Position numbers and translations under genes: made by a program
Part shown: positions 15,648 to 25,800 of the stretch, piece by piece
Layout: each line of letters opens with the position of its first letter
Position numbering within the stretch: the stretch's first letter is position 1
Source of the DNA: Pseudomonas sp. UBA2684
GTDB taxonomy: Bacteria > Pseudomonadota > Gammaproteobacteria > Pseudomonadales > Pseudomonadaceae
Assembly (NCBI GenBank): GCA_002354655.1
Contig: DELY01000051.1
Coordinates: 1 to 64,000 of the forward strand
Reading direction: 5' to 3'
Length of the DNA: 64,000 nucleotides
The notes under the pieces: model-generated
Databases searched by the model: none
Told to the model about the DNA's origin: nothing
Seen by the model: only the letters and a program-made list of their open reading frames with translations

Positions 15648-17021
15648 TTAGCGAACGCCCGCCTGACGCAGAGCCGCCGGGGTGTAATCGCTTTCTTTTG
15701 CCGGGTAGTCGAACTCGTAAGCACTCTTCTCTTCGTTCTTCATACCCAGAGCCAAGTAACGACCGGACAGCAGGTCATACAGGGTCTCTACGCTGTACCA
15801 CGGCACTTGCTTGTCGTAGTAGTACTGAGCATGGGCTTCAGCCACACGCCACAGAGTACCGCGACCGTCGTAGTGGTCGATGGCAGCAGCTTGCCAGGTA
15901 TCTTCGTCAAGGAAGAAGTCACGCTTGGCATAGATATGACGCTCGCCCGATTTCAGGGTTGCGGTCACATGCCATACGCGGTGCAGCTCGTAACGGGTCA
16001 GGTCCTGGTTGATGTGGCCAGCCTTGATGATCTCGCTGTATTTCAGCTTCGGCGAGTCCAGACGGTAGCTGTTGTACGGGATGTAGATTTCCTTCTTGCC
16101 GTTCAACTTCCACTCGTAACGGTCAGGTGCGCCGTTATACATGTCGAAGTTGTCCGAGGTGCGCAGACCATCGGCTGCGGTACCCGGACCGTCATAGGAC
16201 ACCTGCGGGGCACGACGCACGCGACGCTGACCGGCGTTGTACAGCCACGCCAGACGTGGCTCCTTCACCTGGTTCAAGGTCTCGTGCACCAGCAGCACGT
16301 TGCCTGCCAGACGCGACGGAGCGGTTACGCGCTGCTTGAAGTAGAACAACACGTTGCTTGGTTTGCTGGCGTCGGCATCCTTCAGCGCACCACGGAAGGT
16401 GAACTCATCCTGGAAGTAAACCAGGCTGTAGGAGCCATTCGCCTGCGGAGTCGCCTGGGTCACCAGACGCTTCACACTGCCACCACGGTAGCGAGTGATG
16501 TGGTTCCAGATCGCTTCCAGACCGTCCTTGGGAATCGGGAACGGGTTGGCCTGATCGAAGTTCTCCAGACCGTTACCGCCTTCAACCAGCTTGGTGTTCA
16601 CCGCGTTGGTCTTGGTAGCCGCCAGGATTTTATCCGGCAGGCTGGCCGTACGATGCGTGGTGAAAACCGGCATGCTGTAGCTGTCCGGATAACGCTTGAA
16701 CATCGCCAACTGACCTGGGGTCAGCTTGTCTTTATACTGATCGACATTCTGTGCCGTGATAGTGAACAGCGGTTGCTCGCTCGGGAACGGGTCCGAGAGG
16801 AAACCGCCGGCATCGGCAGTACCGGCATTGGCTGGCAGACCGCCAGTCCACGCCGGAATCGAACCATCGGCATTACCGGCCATCTCAGCGCCGACAGGTG
16901 TCAGGGTGGTGCCCAACTTGGCCGCTTCTTCTGGCGATACTGCCGCCATAACGCTGCAGGCCAGCAGCGAGAGGGTCAGCACGCCGGTTTGCAACAGACT
17001 TTTTGTTGTTTTCATAGTCAT
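15648..17021 (-). CDS. DUF1329 family exported protein
   Basis: A 457-residue exported protein of the DUF1329 family (PF07044), structurally related to lipoprotein-sorting folds (LolA/LolB). The signal peptide is TKSLLQTGVLTLSLLACSVMAAVS. The mature part opens with the typical SPEEAAKLGTTLTPVGAEMAGNADGSIPAWTGG. The start is the first of two close ATGs after GAGGAAG. Only 25 bp separate it from the upstream DUF1302 gene, and the pair is conserved in many Pseudomonas. The two are thought to act together at the outer membrane, probably in hydrophobic-substrate handling; their function is not established. Confidence 0.88.
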   Translation of the reverse strand: MTMKTTKSLLQTGVLTLSLLACSVMAAVSPEEAAKLGTTLTPVGAEMAGNADGSIPAWTGGLPANAGTADAGGFLSDPFPSEQPLFTITAQNVDQYKDKLTPGQLAMFKRYPDSYSMPVFTTHRTASLPDKILAATKTNAVNTKLVEGGNGLENFDQANPFPIPKDGLEAIWNHITRYRGGSVKRLVTQATPQANGSYSLVYFQDEFTFRGALKDADASKPSNVLFYFKQRVTAPSRLAGNVLLVHETLNQVKEPRLAWLYNAGQRRVRRAPQVSYDGPGTAADGLRTSDNFDMYNGAPDRYEWKLNGKKEIYIPYNSYRLDSPKLKYSEIIKAGHINQDLTRYELHRVWHVTATLKSGERHIYAKRDFFLDEDTWQAAAIDHYDGRGTLWRVAEAHAQYYYDKQVPWYSVETLYDLLSGRYLALGMKNEEKSAYEFDYPAKESDYTPAALRQAGVR

Positions 17022-17046
17022 AGTCTTCCTCAAAATTCCTGGCCGC

Positions 17047-18813
17047 TTAGAAGTTCACGCCGAAGCTGAGCGCAACGAAATCGCGGTCAATTGCAGTGTT
17101 GTATTCACCACCGAAGAAATCGGTGTAAGCCAAGCTGGCGGTGTAGGTGTTCTGATAATCAGCATCCAAACCCAAACTGATGGCTTTACTGCCTTCGTTG
17201 AAGTTGGGGCCATAGCCCTCAACATCATGCGACCACGACACGTTTGGCTTCAGGTTGACTCCAGCAATTGCACTTGGGTAATCCAAGATCGCACGAGCCC
17301 TATAGCCCCAGGACGTGGTAGTAAAGAAGCCTTTGTCATTGCACTCCTGCGGATTAACTGGGTTCGCCAGCCCCTGACAGATCGCATTGGTAGGTAGTTC
17401 GCCGTTGCCGTACTCAGCGGAACGACCAAAGCGCAGCTCATTGACGTTCAAATTACTGATGTGGTTGTAGCCTACTTCGCCCACCAGAGTCAGTCGCGAA
17501 GCCCCCATTACCTGATCAAAGAACTGGGTAGCGGTGACTTGCATTTGGGTAAACGGCTTACGCACATAACCGGAGATTTCGTCACCGGCACCGGCAGTCG
17601 CATGGCCGGAGCTGAAGATCGGGCTACCCAACGAAGGTACCGGAACAACGGCAGCTAGCGTTAGATCCGTGGAGTTCAAGCTGATTGGCATATTCGGGCG
17701 GTGGCTGATCTCGCCCGCCAATGCGGTTGGGCCAAGGTTGGTCGCGAAGCTGAGGCCATAAAGACGGATATCTTCCGGATATTCTAAAAAGTAGGAAGAC
17801 GTGTCGCGGCCGGTCACAGGGTTAGCACTACTGCCTTGTACGCCGCTGGCATTGATAAAGCTCGCCGATGGGGTACGGCTGTGATAGTTCATGGCATACA
17901 GGCCGAACTCAGTATTGTTCAACGCTTCGGAGAACCAACGCAGAGCCACACCGAACTGCCCGCTATCACGTGCATCCCGGTCCCCCGCACGGCCTACGTA
18001 GCGATAACCGGCAGCACCCGTCGGATTGAAATCCGACCCGGCAAAAGCCAAACGGTCGGTACAGCCATCTGCTGCCACATCGGAGGCGAAGAAGGTGCCA
18101 CAGTTGTCCAGAACCGTTTGATCCCACTCAAGCTGATAGAAGAACTCAGCCGAAACATCCTGGGTCAGGCTTTGCGACACATAGAGCATATTGACCGGAA
18201 TCAAGCCTTCCTTGATTTCGGCGCCCGGGCGACGGAACGCTGCAACGTCAACCGGGTTGATCGAGTTGATCGAGTTCTGAATAAAGGTACTTTCACCCCA
18301 ACTTACAACTTGCTTACCAGCCCGCACGCTGCCAGGCAGATCGCCGATGGTATAGTTGTGGTAAATGAATGCATCAAGCAGTTGCACGCCGGAAGACTGA
18401 GCGGCCGTTTTACGGTTGCTGTCGTCAATGTCGTACAGCAAGCGGCTTTCATCTTTCAGTTCAAAATCGTACCAATATTTACCGCGAACAAAGACGCCGG
18501 TATCACCGTACTTCAATTCAAGGTCGTGGATGCCTTTGAAGATCTTCGAGAAGGTTTCGCCTTTCTTGAAATTCAAACGCCCATCATCACCGGTTTGGGA
18601 TGAAGCTTCGCCGCCATTGCGCGAACCTACCAGGCTTGGATCCGCCCCACGCACCGACCAGCTCGCACCGACAGACAGCGAAGAGTCGAACTGGCCTTCG
18701 ATTTCACCGATGTTGAAGGTCACGCCGAATGCAGGTGCGGCGAGGGTGGATGCGAGGCTGACGGCCAATGGCAGTTTTGCCAGGCGCCAGAACGATTTTG
18801 TATTTGTTGTCAT
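17047..18813 (-). CDS. DUF1302 family outer-membrane-like protein
   Basis: A 588-residue DUF1302 protein (PF06980), predicted beta-barrel-like. It has a signal peptide (AVSLASTLAAPAFG) and the family opening VTFNIGEIEGQFDSSLSVGASW. Many alternating strand-like stretches follow, and the C-terminus ends in Phe (VALSFGVNF), as in outer-membrane proteins. The start is the ATG with GGAG upstream. A -10-like TATAGT lies about 50 bp upstream in the leader. Co-transcribed with the DUF1329 gene. Confidence 0.88.
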   Translation of the reverse strand: MTTNTKSFWRLAKLPLAVSLASTLAAPAFGVTFNIGEIEGQFDSSLSVGASWSVRGADPSLVGSRNGGEASSQTGDDGRLNFKKGETFSKIFKGIHDLELKYGDTGVFVRGKYWYDFELKDESRLLYDIDDSNRKTAAQSSGVQLLDAFIYHNYTIGDLPGSVRAGKQVVSWGESTFIQNSINSINPVDVAAFRRPGAEIKEGLIPVNMLYVSQSLTQDVSAEFFYQLEWDQTVLDNCGTFFASDVAADGCTDRLAFAGSDFNPTGAAGYRYVGRAGDRDARDSGQFGVALRWFSEALNNTEFGLYAMNYHSRTPSASFINASGVQGSSANPVTGRDTSSYFLEYPEDIRLYGLSFATNLGPTALAGEISHRPNMPISLNSTDLTLAAVVPVPSLGSPIFSSGHATAGAGDEISGYVRKPFTQMQVTATQFFDQVMGASRLTLVGEVGYNHISNLNVNELRFGRSAEYGNGELPTNAICQGLANPVNPQECNDKGFFTTTSWGYRARAILDYPSAIAGVNLKPNVSWSHDVEGYGPNFNEGSKAISLGLDADYQNTYTASLAYTDFFGGEYNTAIDRDFVALSFGVNF

Positions 18814-19043
18814 CGACGCTACTCCATGTACTTTTTTGTTATGGATGGTGCGGACTATAGCCAGCGGGTTGTACTGCTTGATCCCTCGAAAGTGTGATTT
18901 GCAGCCCCCAGGCACTCTGGCTCGCAGGTTTCAACGGATGAGTCCAATCCGCGACAAGCCAAGAATGGCCTGAAAACAGCAATTAGCAAGCCAAACGCTT
19001 GTTTGACTGAGCAGTCACATTGACAGGCTACGAGCACCGGGAC

Positions 19044-20726
19044 TTACAGCGTAGAAAGGAACGCGCTGCCAGCGGCTTGCCACTGGGCAATGTCCACGCG
19101 AATACGTTTCTTATCCAGTTTTCCGACACTGGTCTTGGGAATTTCAGTAACAAGCGCGATCTGAGTGGGAATCGCCCACTTGTTGATATGCCCTTGCTCG
19201 ACGTAAGGCTTGAGGTGCTCCTTGAGCCCCTTGGCATCCAGCACTTGGCCATTGCGCAGCACCAACAAGGCAAATGGCCGCTCGCCCCACTGTGGGTCCG
19301 CCACACCGACTACGGCTACTTCACGCACGGCCGGATGACGACTGATTAAATCCTCCAACTCCAACGAAGAAATCCACTCGCCGCCGGTTTTGATTACATC
19401 TTTGATGCGGTCGCGAATTTCGATAAACCCCATACCGTCGATGGTCGCCACATCGCCGGTGTGCAACCAACCATGCTCCCAAAGCTCTTGGCCCTTTTCC
19501 GGTTCACGGAAATAACCCTGAGTGAGCCACGGCGCCCGCAGAACCAGTTCACCTTGGGACTCACCGTCGGCCGGCAATCTCTTGCCCTGGGCATCCATGA
19601 TGGCGGCCTCGACCAGCGGCACCGGCACACCGGCCTTGATCCGGTAAGTGATGCGTTCGTCCTCGCTCCCCTCGCGCAACTCCTCATTAAGGTAGCCACA
19701 GGAAATCAGCGGGCAGGTTTCCGACATGCCGTAGGCCGCCGTCAGCTGGATGCCGCGGGCTTTAGCGGTGTCATACAGCGCGCGATTCAGTGCACTGCCG
19801 CCGATGATCATTTTCATACCGCCAAAATCGTGCTGTTGCGCACTGGGGGTATTGATCAGCATTTGCAGAATGGTCGGTACACAGTGGGAAAAGGTGACCT
19901 TTTCCTGCTGGATCAGCTTCATCAGCAACTCGGGTTCGTATCGCCCCGGATAGACTTGCTTGATCCCCAGCATGGTGGCTACGTAAGGCACACCCCAGGC
20001 GTGCACGTGGAACATCGGGGTGATCGGCATATAGACGTCGTCGGTGCCCAGCAGGCGAATGCTGTCCAGCGACCCAACCGTGGTAGCCATCGACAGGGTG
20101 TGCAGCACCAACTGCCGATGGGTGAAGTAGACGCCCTTGGGGTTACCGGTCGTACCGGTGGTGTAAAAGGTGGTGGCCACCGAGTTTTCATCGAAATCGG
20201 CAAAGTCATAGCTCGGGCTGGCAGCAGCCAGCAGTTGCTCGTACTCCCCAATAAAACCGGGCAACTCGACAACTTTCTCCTCGGCGTCAGTCAGCAACAG
20301 AGTCTTCTCGACCGTGGTCAGCTGAGCAGCGATGCCATTGTAGAGGGGCACGAATTCACTGTTGACCAGTACGAACTTATCTTCGGCATGACTCATGGTG
20401 TAGAGAATCTGATCCGGCGACAGGCGGATATTGATGGTGTGCAGCACCGCGCCAAGCATCGGGATGGCAAACATGCATTCAAGATAGCGATGGCTGTCCC
20501 AATCCATCACCGCCACGGTATCACCAGCCTTAACGCCCGCGCTGGATAGCACGTTGGCCAGCCGTGCGACCCGCTCGTTGAAGGTCGCGTAGCTGTAACG
20601 CACACGGTCGCGATAGACGATCTCGCGGGTCTTCTCGTAGCGACCGCCAGACAGCAGCAGACGCTTGATCAGCAACGGGTATTGATGGGCATTGGCCGCG
20701 GGCGGGATGATGCGGGTTTGCAACAT
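19044..20726 (-). CDS. alkK: Medium/long-chain fatty acyl-CoA ligase, AlkK-like
   Basis: A 560-residue AMP-forming acyl-CoA synthetase. The AMP-binding loop is [19 protein letters not shown] (residues about 185-203). [24 protein letters not shown] and the C-terminal lysine motif GKLDKKRIR are also present. It most resembles AlkK of the alkane-degradation cluster, which activates medium-chain fatty acids. It lies beside DUF1329/DUF1302 genes and an AlkS-like regulator, with a thiolase facing it, which supports a fatty-acid or alkane catabolic unit. Symbol by family; the exact chain length is not determinable. Confidence 0.85.
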   Translation of the reverse strand: MLQTRIIPPAANAHQYPLLIKRLLLSGGRYEKTREIVYRDRVRYSYATFNERVARLANVLSSAGVKAGDTVAVMDWDSHRYLECMFAIPMLGAVLHTINIRLSPDQILYTMSHAEDKFVLVNSEFVPLYNGIAAQLTTVEKTLLLTDAEEKVVELPGFIGEYEQLLAAASPSYDFADFDENSVATTFYTTGTTGNPKGVYFTHRQLVLHTLSMATTVGSLDSIRLLGTDDVYMPITPMFHVHAWGVPYVATMLGIKQVYPGRYEPELLMKLIQQEKVTFSHCVPTILQMLINTPSAQQHDFGGMKMIIGGSALNRALYDTAKARGIQLTAAYGMSETCPLISCGYLNEELREGSEDERITYRIKAGVPVPLVEAAIMDAQGKRLPADGESQGELVLRAPWLTQGYFREPEKGQELWEHGWLHTGDVATIDGMGFIEIRDRIKDVIKTGGEWISSLELEDLISRHPAVREVAVVGVADPQWGERPFALLVLRNGQVLDAKGLKEHLKPYVEQGHINKWAIPTQIALVTEIPKTSVGKLDKKRIRVDIAQWQAAGSAFLSTL

Positions 20727-20820
20727 AGGGAAGTACCTGTCTGCAGAAATGATGGTGTGCCGATGACCTGCACTCTAGAGCGCTTAAGCAACCCGAAAAT
20801 CAGTCAAAAGAATGATTTGC

Positions 20821-20852
20821 CGCGTGACTCTTTAGCCACTTTTAGTCACGCG
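20821..20852. promoter_or_regulatory. CGCGTGACT…AGTCACGCG inverted repeat
   Basis: Perfect 9-bp arms separated by 14 bp lie in the divergent region between the acyl-CoA ligase and the thiolase. A possible -10 for the thiolase (TAGAAT, 20854-20859) lies directly next to it, so a bound repressor would block that promoter. The regulator is unknown. Confidence 0.45.
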
Positions 20853-20924
20853 TTAGAATCGTGGAAACGGCTGATCGCGATCCGCCATACCGTCAGCACG
20901 TGCATTTCTTAAGAGGTAACTGCA

Positions 20925-22100
20925 ATGTCCGATATAGTCATCGTCAGCGGCGCCCGCACCCCCATGGGTGGCTTCCAGGGCAGCCTGTCCAGCGTACCGG
21001 CTGTAGAGTTGGGCGCAGCCGCCATTCGTGAAGCCGTCAAGCGCGCGGGGATAGAGGCCACGGACGTGGAGGAAGTGATCATGGGCTGTGTGTTGCCCGC
21101 CGGCCTCAAGCAAGGCCCGGCGCGTCAGGCGTCGCTAAATGCCGGCCTGCCCGCCGCCACCGGCTGCACCACCATTAACAAGCTGTGCGGCTCGGGTATG
21201 AAAGCGGTGATGCTGGCCCATGACCTGCTCAAGGCCGGCAGTAATTCGGTAATGGTCGCCGGCGGTATGGAAAGTATGTCCAATGCGCCCTACGTGCTCG
21301 AAAAGGCCCGCACCGGCCTGCGCATGGGCCATGGCGAGATCAAGGACCACATGTTCCTCGACGGCCTGGAAGACGCCCATAGCGGCCGCCTGATGGGCTC
21401 TTTCGCCCAGGAGACTGCCGATAAATACGGCATCACCCGCGAAGACATGGACGCATATGCCATCGAATCGCTGAAGCGCGCCCAGATCGCGATCGCGGCC
21501 GGCTCACTGAACGCCGAGATCGTCCCGATCAGCGTCACCACCCGCAAAGGCGAAGTCGTGGTGAAGGATGACGAACAGCCGCTGACCGCCAACCTGGAGA
21601 AGATTCCCAGCCTGAAGCCGGCGTTCCGCAAGGACGGTAGCATCACCGCAGCCAACGCCAGCTCGATCTCCGACGGCGCCTCGGCACTGGTGTTGATGAG
21701 CGCCGAAGAAGCGGCCAAGCGCGGCCTCAAGCCGCTGGCGAAAATCGTTGGGCATGCCACCCAGAGCCAGGACCCGAGCGAATTCACCATCGCGCCGATC
21801 GGCGCCATGAGCAACCTGTTCAAGAAGACCGGCTGGAACAAGGACGATGTCGACCTGTTCGAGATCAACGAAGCCTTCGCCATGGTCACCATGCTGGCGA
21901 TACGCGAACACGGCCTGGACCATGCCAAGGTCAACGTGTACGGCGGCGCCTGCGCTCAAGGTCACCCGGTTGGATCGACCGGTTCGCGGATCATCCTGAC
22001 CTTGATCAATGCCCTGAAAAACACCGGTGGCAAACGTGGCGTTGCCGCGCTGTGCATCGGCGGCGGCGAAGCCACTGCGATGGCCATCGAATTGTTGTAA
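20925..22100 (+). CDS. Acetyl-CoA C-acyltransferase (thiolase)
   Basis: A 391-residue biosynthetic-type thiolase (acetyl-CoA acetyltransferase). The nucleophile Cys-88 lies in KLCGSGMKAV. NEAFAMV and GGACAQGHPVGSTGSR supply the other active-site residues. The usual GGACALGHPIG is altered at two positions, conservatively. It condenses two acetyl-CoA or cleaves acetoacetyl-CoA. AGAGGT precedes the ATG. It is divergent from the AlkK-like ligase and ends in a strong terminator. Confidence 0.9.
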   Translation: MSDIVIVSGARTPMGGFQGSLSSVPAVELGAAAIREAVKRAGIEATDVEEVIMGCVLPAGLKQGPARQASLNAGLPAATGCTTINKLCGSGMKAVMLAHDLLKAGSNSVMVAGGMESMSNAPYVLEKARTGLRMGHGEIKDHMFLDGLEDAHSGRLMGSFAQETADKYGITREDMDAYAIESLKRAQIAIAAGSLNAEIVPISVTTRKGEVVVKDDEQPLTANLEKIPSLKPAFRKDGSITAANASSISDGASALVLMSAEEAAKRGLKPLAKIVGHATQSQDPSEFTIAPIGAMSNLFKKTGWNKDDVDLFEINEAFAMVTMLAIREHGLDHAKVNVYGGACAQGHPVGSTGSRIILTLINALKNTGGKRGVAALCIGGGEATAMAIELL

Positions 22101-22115
22101 GCACCGACAACAAGC

Positions 22116-22144
22116 AAAAGCCCCGCCGTAGCGGGGCTTTCTTT
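22116..22144 (+). terminator. Terminator after thiolase
   Basis: AAAGCCCCGC and GCGGGGCTTT pair around CGTA and run into CTTT. It lies between the convergent thiolase and LysE-type genes and may serve both. Confidence 0.88.
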
Positions 22145-22148
22145 GGGC

Positions 22149-22778
22149 TCAACGCAGTTCGCTGAAGGCCAGCTTGATACCCAGACCGACCAGCACCACG
22201 CCCATCAGGCGGTCAAACCAGTGACCGAGGCGCGCAAAACCGGCGCGCACCCGCTGCTGACTGAACAACAGCGCCACCAGGCAGAACCACAGTGCCGTCG
22301 CCAGCGCCAGGTACGCGCCATAACCGGCCTGTATCGAGAGCGGTGTGTGCGGATTGATCACCACGGTAAACAGCGAGAGGAAAAACAGAGTCGCCTTGGG
22401 GTTCAAGCCGTTGGTGACGAAGCCAGTGATAAAGGCCGTGCGTGGTGCGCGCACGCCAGCTTCGAGGCTCAGTTCGGCGCTGGCGGGATCGGCCGGTTTG
22501 GCACGTAGCGCCTTGATGCCGATGTACAGCAAATAGCCGGCGGCCAACCACTTCAATGCGTTGAACAGAACAATCGACTGCGACACGACCAAGCCGATGC
22601 CGAGCAGCGAATAGGCCACGTGCACGAAAATCCCGGAGCCTACACCCAGCGCCGTGAAGATTCCCGCACGCCGACCAAATGCCACGCTTTCGCGCACCAC
22701 GATGGCAAAGTCGGGCCCTGGGCTGGCGACCGCGAGCAGGTGAATCAGCGCCACAGTGAAAAACTCGGTCCAGTACAT
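22149..22778 (-). CDS. LysE/RhtB-family amino acid exporter
   Basis: A 209-residue inner-membrane protein with six hydrophobic segments and the RhtB signature ASPGPDFAIVVRESVAFGRRAGI near residue 18, plus GLNPKATLFFLSLF mid-protein. Family members export amino acids such as homoserine, threonine or lysine; this one's substrate is unknown. The start is the ATG with GGAG five bases upstream. Confidence 0.87.
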   Translation of the reverse strand: MYWTEFFTVALIHLLAVASPGPDFAIVVRESVAFGRRAGIFTALGVGSGIFVHVAYSLLGIGLVVSQSIVLFNALKWLAAGYLLYIGIKALRAKPADPASAELSLEAGVRAPRTAFITGFVTNGLNPKATLFFLSLFTVVINPHTPLSIQAGYGAYLALATALWFCLVALLFSQQRVRAGFARLGHWFDRLMGVVLVGLGIKLAFSELR

Positions 22779-22858
22779 GGGGGCTCCGCAGCATCCGATC
22801 AGGTCTGTTAGGCTCGTCACATTACGCCCACCCAGACACTCGAATAAAGGTACAGCTG

Positions 22859-23824
22859 ATGAGTAACAGTAGCCGCGCAGTCTTCCTCGATCACAGCTCG
22901 CTCGACCTTGGCGACCTCAATATGGCGCCGCTCGAACAGCTCTTCGCGACGCTGCAATTGCACGGCCAAAGCACTCCGGCAGAGGTCATCGAGCGCCTGC
23001 AGGGCGCGCACGTGGCGATCAGCAACAAAGTCGCGCTCGATGCCAAAACCTTTGCCGCCTGCCCTGAGCTGAAGCTGGTCCTGGTCGCCGCCACTGGCAC
23101 CAACAACATCGACCTGGCCGCAGCCCGCGAACACGGCGTGACGGTCTGCAACTGCCAGGGCTATGGCACGCCCTCGGTCGCGCAACACACCCTGATGCTG
23201 CTGCTCGCCCTGGCCACCCGCCTGCCGGACTATCAAAAGGATGTGCGCGCCGGCCAATGGCAACAGGCCCAGCAGTTCTGCTTGCTCGACCACCCGATCG
23301 TCGAACTGGAAGGCAAGACCCTGGGCATGCTTGGCCATGGCGAACTGGGCGGCGCCGTCGCCAGGCTGGCCGAAGCCTTTGGCATGCGCGTACTGCTGGG
23401 CCAATTACCCGGCCGACCGCCGCGCGAGGATCGCCTGCCGCTGGAAGAATTGCTGCCACAGGTCGATGCCCTGACCCTGCACTGCCCACTGAATGCCGAT
23501 ACGCTGAACCTGATCGGCGCGTACGAACTGAGCCTGATGAAACCCAGCGCGTACCTGATCAACACCGCACGCGGTGGCCTGGTCAACGAACAGGCTCTGG
23601 CCGACGCCCTGCGCCGCGGCCATCTGGGTGGCGCCGCCACCGACGTGCTGACCCAGGAACCGCCGAAGGATGGCAACCCACTGCTGGCTGCCGACATTCC
23701 ACGGTTGATCGTCACGCCGCACAGCGCCTGGGGTAGCCGCGAGGCGCGACAGCGCATCGTCATTCAACTGATGGAAAATGCCCAAGCGTTTTTCAGCGGT
23801 GCGCCCCGCCGTGTAGTCAGCTAA
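22859..23824 (+). CDS. D-isomer-specific 2-hydroxyacid dehydrogenase (hydroxypyruvate/glycerate type)
   Basis: A 321-residue NAD(P)-dependent dehydrogenase. The nucleotide loop is GMLGHGELGGAVA near residue 158. The catalytic set is visible as NTARGGLVNE (Arg), LTQEPP (Glu) and TPHSAW (His). Closest in character to glycerate dehydrogenase/hydroxypyruvate reductase. It is followed 27 bp later by rsmC on the same strand, so the two may be co-transcribed. Confidence 0.85.
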   Translation: MSNSSRAVFLDHSSLDLGDLNMAPLEQLFATLQLHGQSTPAEVIERLQGAHVAISNKVALDAKTFAACPELKLVLVAATGTNNIDLAAAREHGVTVCNCQGYGTPSVAQHTLMLLLALATRLPDYQKDVRAGQWQQAQQFCLLDHPIVELEGKTLGMLGHGELGGAVARLAEAFGMRVLLGQLPGRPPREDRLPLEELLPQVDALTLHCPLNADTLNLIGAYELSLMKPSAYLINTARGGLVNEQALADALRRGHLGGAATDVLTQEPPKDGNPLLAADIPRLIVTPHSAWGSREARQRIVIQLMENAQAFFSGAPRRVVS

Positions 23825-23851
23825 GCTCGCGGCTTTTTTCGAGGAGCATCG

Positions 23852-24850
23852 ATGGACCCGCGAAGCGAAGTGCTGCTGCGCCAGGCCGAGCTGTTTACCG
23901 GCCCATTGCTGCTGGCCGGCTTAGCCGCCGACGACCTGCTCGGTCTATTACCCGAAGCCCATGGCTGGAGCTGGCACGCCGGCGAGCACGCCACGCTGGA
24001 GGTACGCTTCCCCGGCCGCAGTCATTTCGGCGTCAGCCCGCCGTCGGTCGAGTTCGCCTGCGCGGTGCTGTTTCTACCGAAGTCCCGCGAACTGACCGAT
24101 TACCTGCTGAGCGCGCTGGCGGCTCCGTTGGCCGGGCGCAATCTGTTTCTGGTCGGAGAAAAGCGCGCCGGCATCGAGCGCGCCGCCAAACAACTGGCCG
24201 CCTTCGGCAACGCGCGCAAGCTCGACAGCGCCCGCCATTGCCAACTCTGGCAAGTACGCGTGGAACACGCGCCCGCCACGCCGAACCTGGAAAACCTGGC
24301 GCAGCGCTACTCGCTGCCACTGAGCGACGGCCGACTGGCCGTCGTCAGTTTGCCCGGCGTCTTCAGCCACGGCCGCTTGGATATCGGCAGCGCCTTGCTT
24401 TTGCAACACCTCGACAAGCTGCCCGCAGGCCATCTGCTCGATTTCGGCTGCGGCGCTGGCGTGCTGGGCGCCGCACTCAAGCGACGCTACCCCGAAAGCC
24501 GCGTGACGCTGCTGGATGTCGACGCCTTCGCCGTCGCCAGCAGCCGCCTGACCTTGGCGGCGAACGGGCTGCACGCCGACGTCATCAGTGGCGACGGAAT
24601 TGACGCGGCGCCCACCGGCCTGAGCGCGATTCTCAGCAACCCACCATTCCACCAGGGCGTACACACCCATTACCAGGCGACGGAAAATCTCCTGCGCCAG
24701 GCCGCGCAACACCTGGAGCATCAGGGACAACTGCGCCTGGTGGCCAACAGCTTCCTCAAATACCCCGCCGTCATCGAGCGCCACCTCGGCCCCTGCCACA
24801 CCGTGGCCGAGGCGAACGGTTTCCGCATCTACCAGGCCAGCAAGCATTGA
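23852..24850 (+). CDS. rsmC: 16S rRNA m2G1207 methyltransferase RsmC
   Basis: A 332-residue protein of the RsmC family, which methylates G1207 of 16S rRNA. It has the duplicated layout of the family: a degenerate N-terminal methyltransferase half, then a functional half with the SAM loop [11 protein letters not shown] (about residue 195), [12 protein letters not shown], and the catalytic LSNPPFHQG. The ATG follows GAGGAGC. Length is normal for the family. Confidence 0.9.
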   Translation: MDPRSEVLLRQAELFTGPLLLAGLAADDLLGLLPEAHGWSWHAGEHATLEVRFPGRSHFGVSPPSVEFACAVLFLPKSRELTDYLLSALAAPLAGRNLFLVGEKRAGIERAAKQLAAFGNARKLDSARHCQLWQVRVEHAPATPNLENLAQRYSLPLSDGRLAVVSLPGVFSHGRLDIGSALLLQHLDKLPAGHLLDFGCGAGVLGAALKRRYPESRVTLLDVDAFAVASSRLTLAANGLHADVISGDGIDAAPTGLSAILSNPPFHQGVHTHYQATENLLRQAAQHLEHQGQLRLVANSFLKYPAVIERHLGPCHTVAEANGFRIYQASKH

Positions 24851-24894
24851 ACTGCGACTTGCCCAATCGCCAGCGCTTGGGCAAAATGCGCCCG

Positions 24895-25075
24895 TCCTAG
24901 GGGAGTAGTCTCCCGCGAGCGCCAGCAGTAACGGCCGTTCGCCCGGCACGCGTCAACATACTTGGTCAACCGACCATGGCGCGTGCGACCCCAGGCCCAT
25001 GCAATGGGCCGGTGGTTTGACAAGACCTATGACACGCACACCTTACCCGGGGCGGGGAGGTCGTTCGTGTCATAG
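24895..25075 (+). ncRNA. yybP-ykoY manganese riboswitch
   Basis: The leader of the GDT1-type exporter carries the conserved parts of the yybP-ykoY class: GGGGAGTAG at about 24900-24908, GCGTCAACATAC, and GACACGCACACCTTACCCGG followed by GGGGAGG. CTATGACACG (25027-25036) and CGTGTCATAG (25066-25075) pair perfectly around the ACCTTACC…GGGGAGG segment. This class senses Mn2+ and usually turns on manganese exporters, which agrees with the gene downstream. Exact ends are estimated. Confidence 0.85.
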
Positions 25076-25104
25076 CCGTGTCGACCCGCCCCTTAGGAAA
25101 CCCG

Positions 25105-25689
25105 ATGCTTGAATCCCTGTTCGTCCCCACCCTGATCGTCGCCTTGGCCGAAATCGGCGACAAGACGCAGCTGCTCGCCTTGTTGCTGGCCGCACGCTTT
25201 CGCAAACCCTGGCCAATTATCTGGGGCATCGTCGTCGCGACCCTGGCCAACCACTTCGCCGCCGGCGCCATCGGCAACTGGGTCGCCAGTTTCTTTTCTC
25301 CGGCAACGCTCAGTTGGGTTCTCGCCGCCAGCTTCGTGGCCGTCGCCCTGTGGACCTTGGTGCCCGACAAGCTGGACGACGATGAAAGCTCCAGCTTCAA
25401 ACGCTATGGCCCCTTCCTCACCACCCTGATCGCATTTTTCCTCGCCGAGATGGGCGACAAGACCCAAGTCGCCACGGTGATGCTGGCCGCGCAGTACCCG
25501 CACTTCGTCCTCGTCGTGCTCGGCACTACGCTGGGCATGCTGATCGCCAACGTCCCCGTGGTGCTGGCCGGCAACTTCGCCGCCGAGCGCTTGCCGCTGA
25601 CCTTGATCCGCCGCTTGGCGGCCTGTGCCTTTGCCGCGCTGGCGCTGTATGCCGGTTACCAGGCCATGGTATTCAGCGGCGCTTTATGA
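25105..25689 (+). CDS. GDT1/TMEM165-family manganese exporter
   Basis: A 194-residue inner-membrane protein with the duplicated UPF0016 signature: ALAEIGDKTQLLALLLAARF near residue 13 and FLAEMGDKTQVATVMLAAQY near residue 119. Each repeat carries the acidic E-x-G-D-K-T motif that binds the ion, and there are about six membrane segments. Bacterial members export Mn2+. The start is the ATG after TTAGGAAA. The manganese riboswitch upstream strongly supports the role. Confidence 0.9.
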   Translation: MLESLFVPTLIVALAEIGDKTQLLALLLAARFRKPWPIIWGIVVATLANHFAAGAIGNWVASFFSPATLSWVLAASFVAVALWTLVPDKLDDDESSSFKRYGPFLTTLIAFFLAEMGDKTQVATVMLAAQYPHFVLVVLGTTLGMLIANVPVVLAGNFAAERLPLTLIRRLAACAFAALALYAGYQAMVFSGAL

Positions 25690-25800
25690 CACGAATTTGA
25701 CGTCACCCTGACGGCGTTTCGGCCAATGCATTGCCGCCCCTGACTGCTGCTAAAGTGCGCAACCTATTGCTCATCTGGCTCAGCGGTCACGGAGAAAGTT

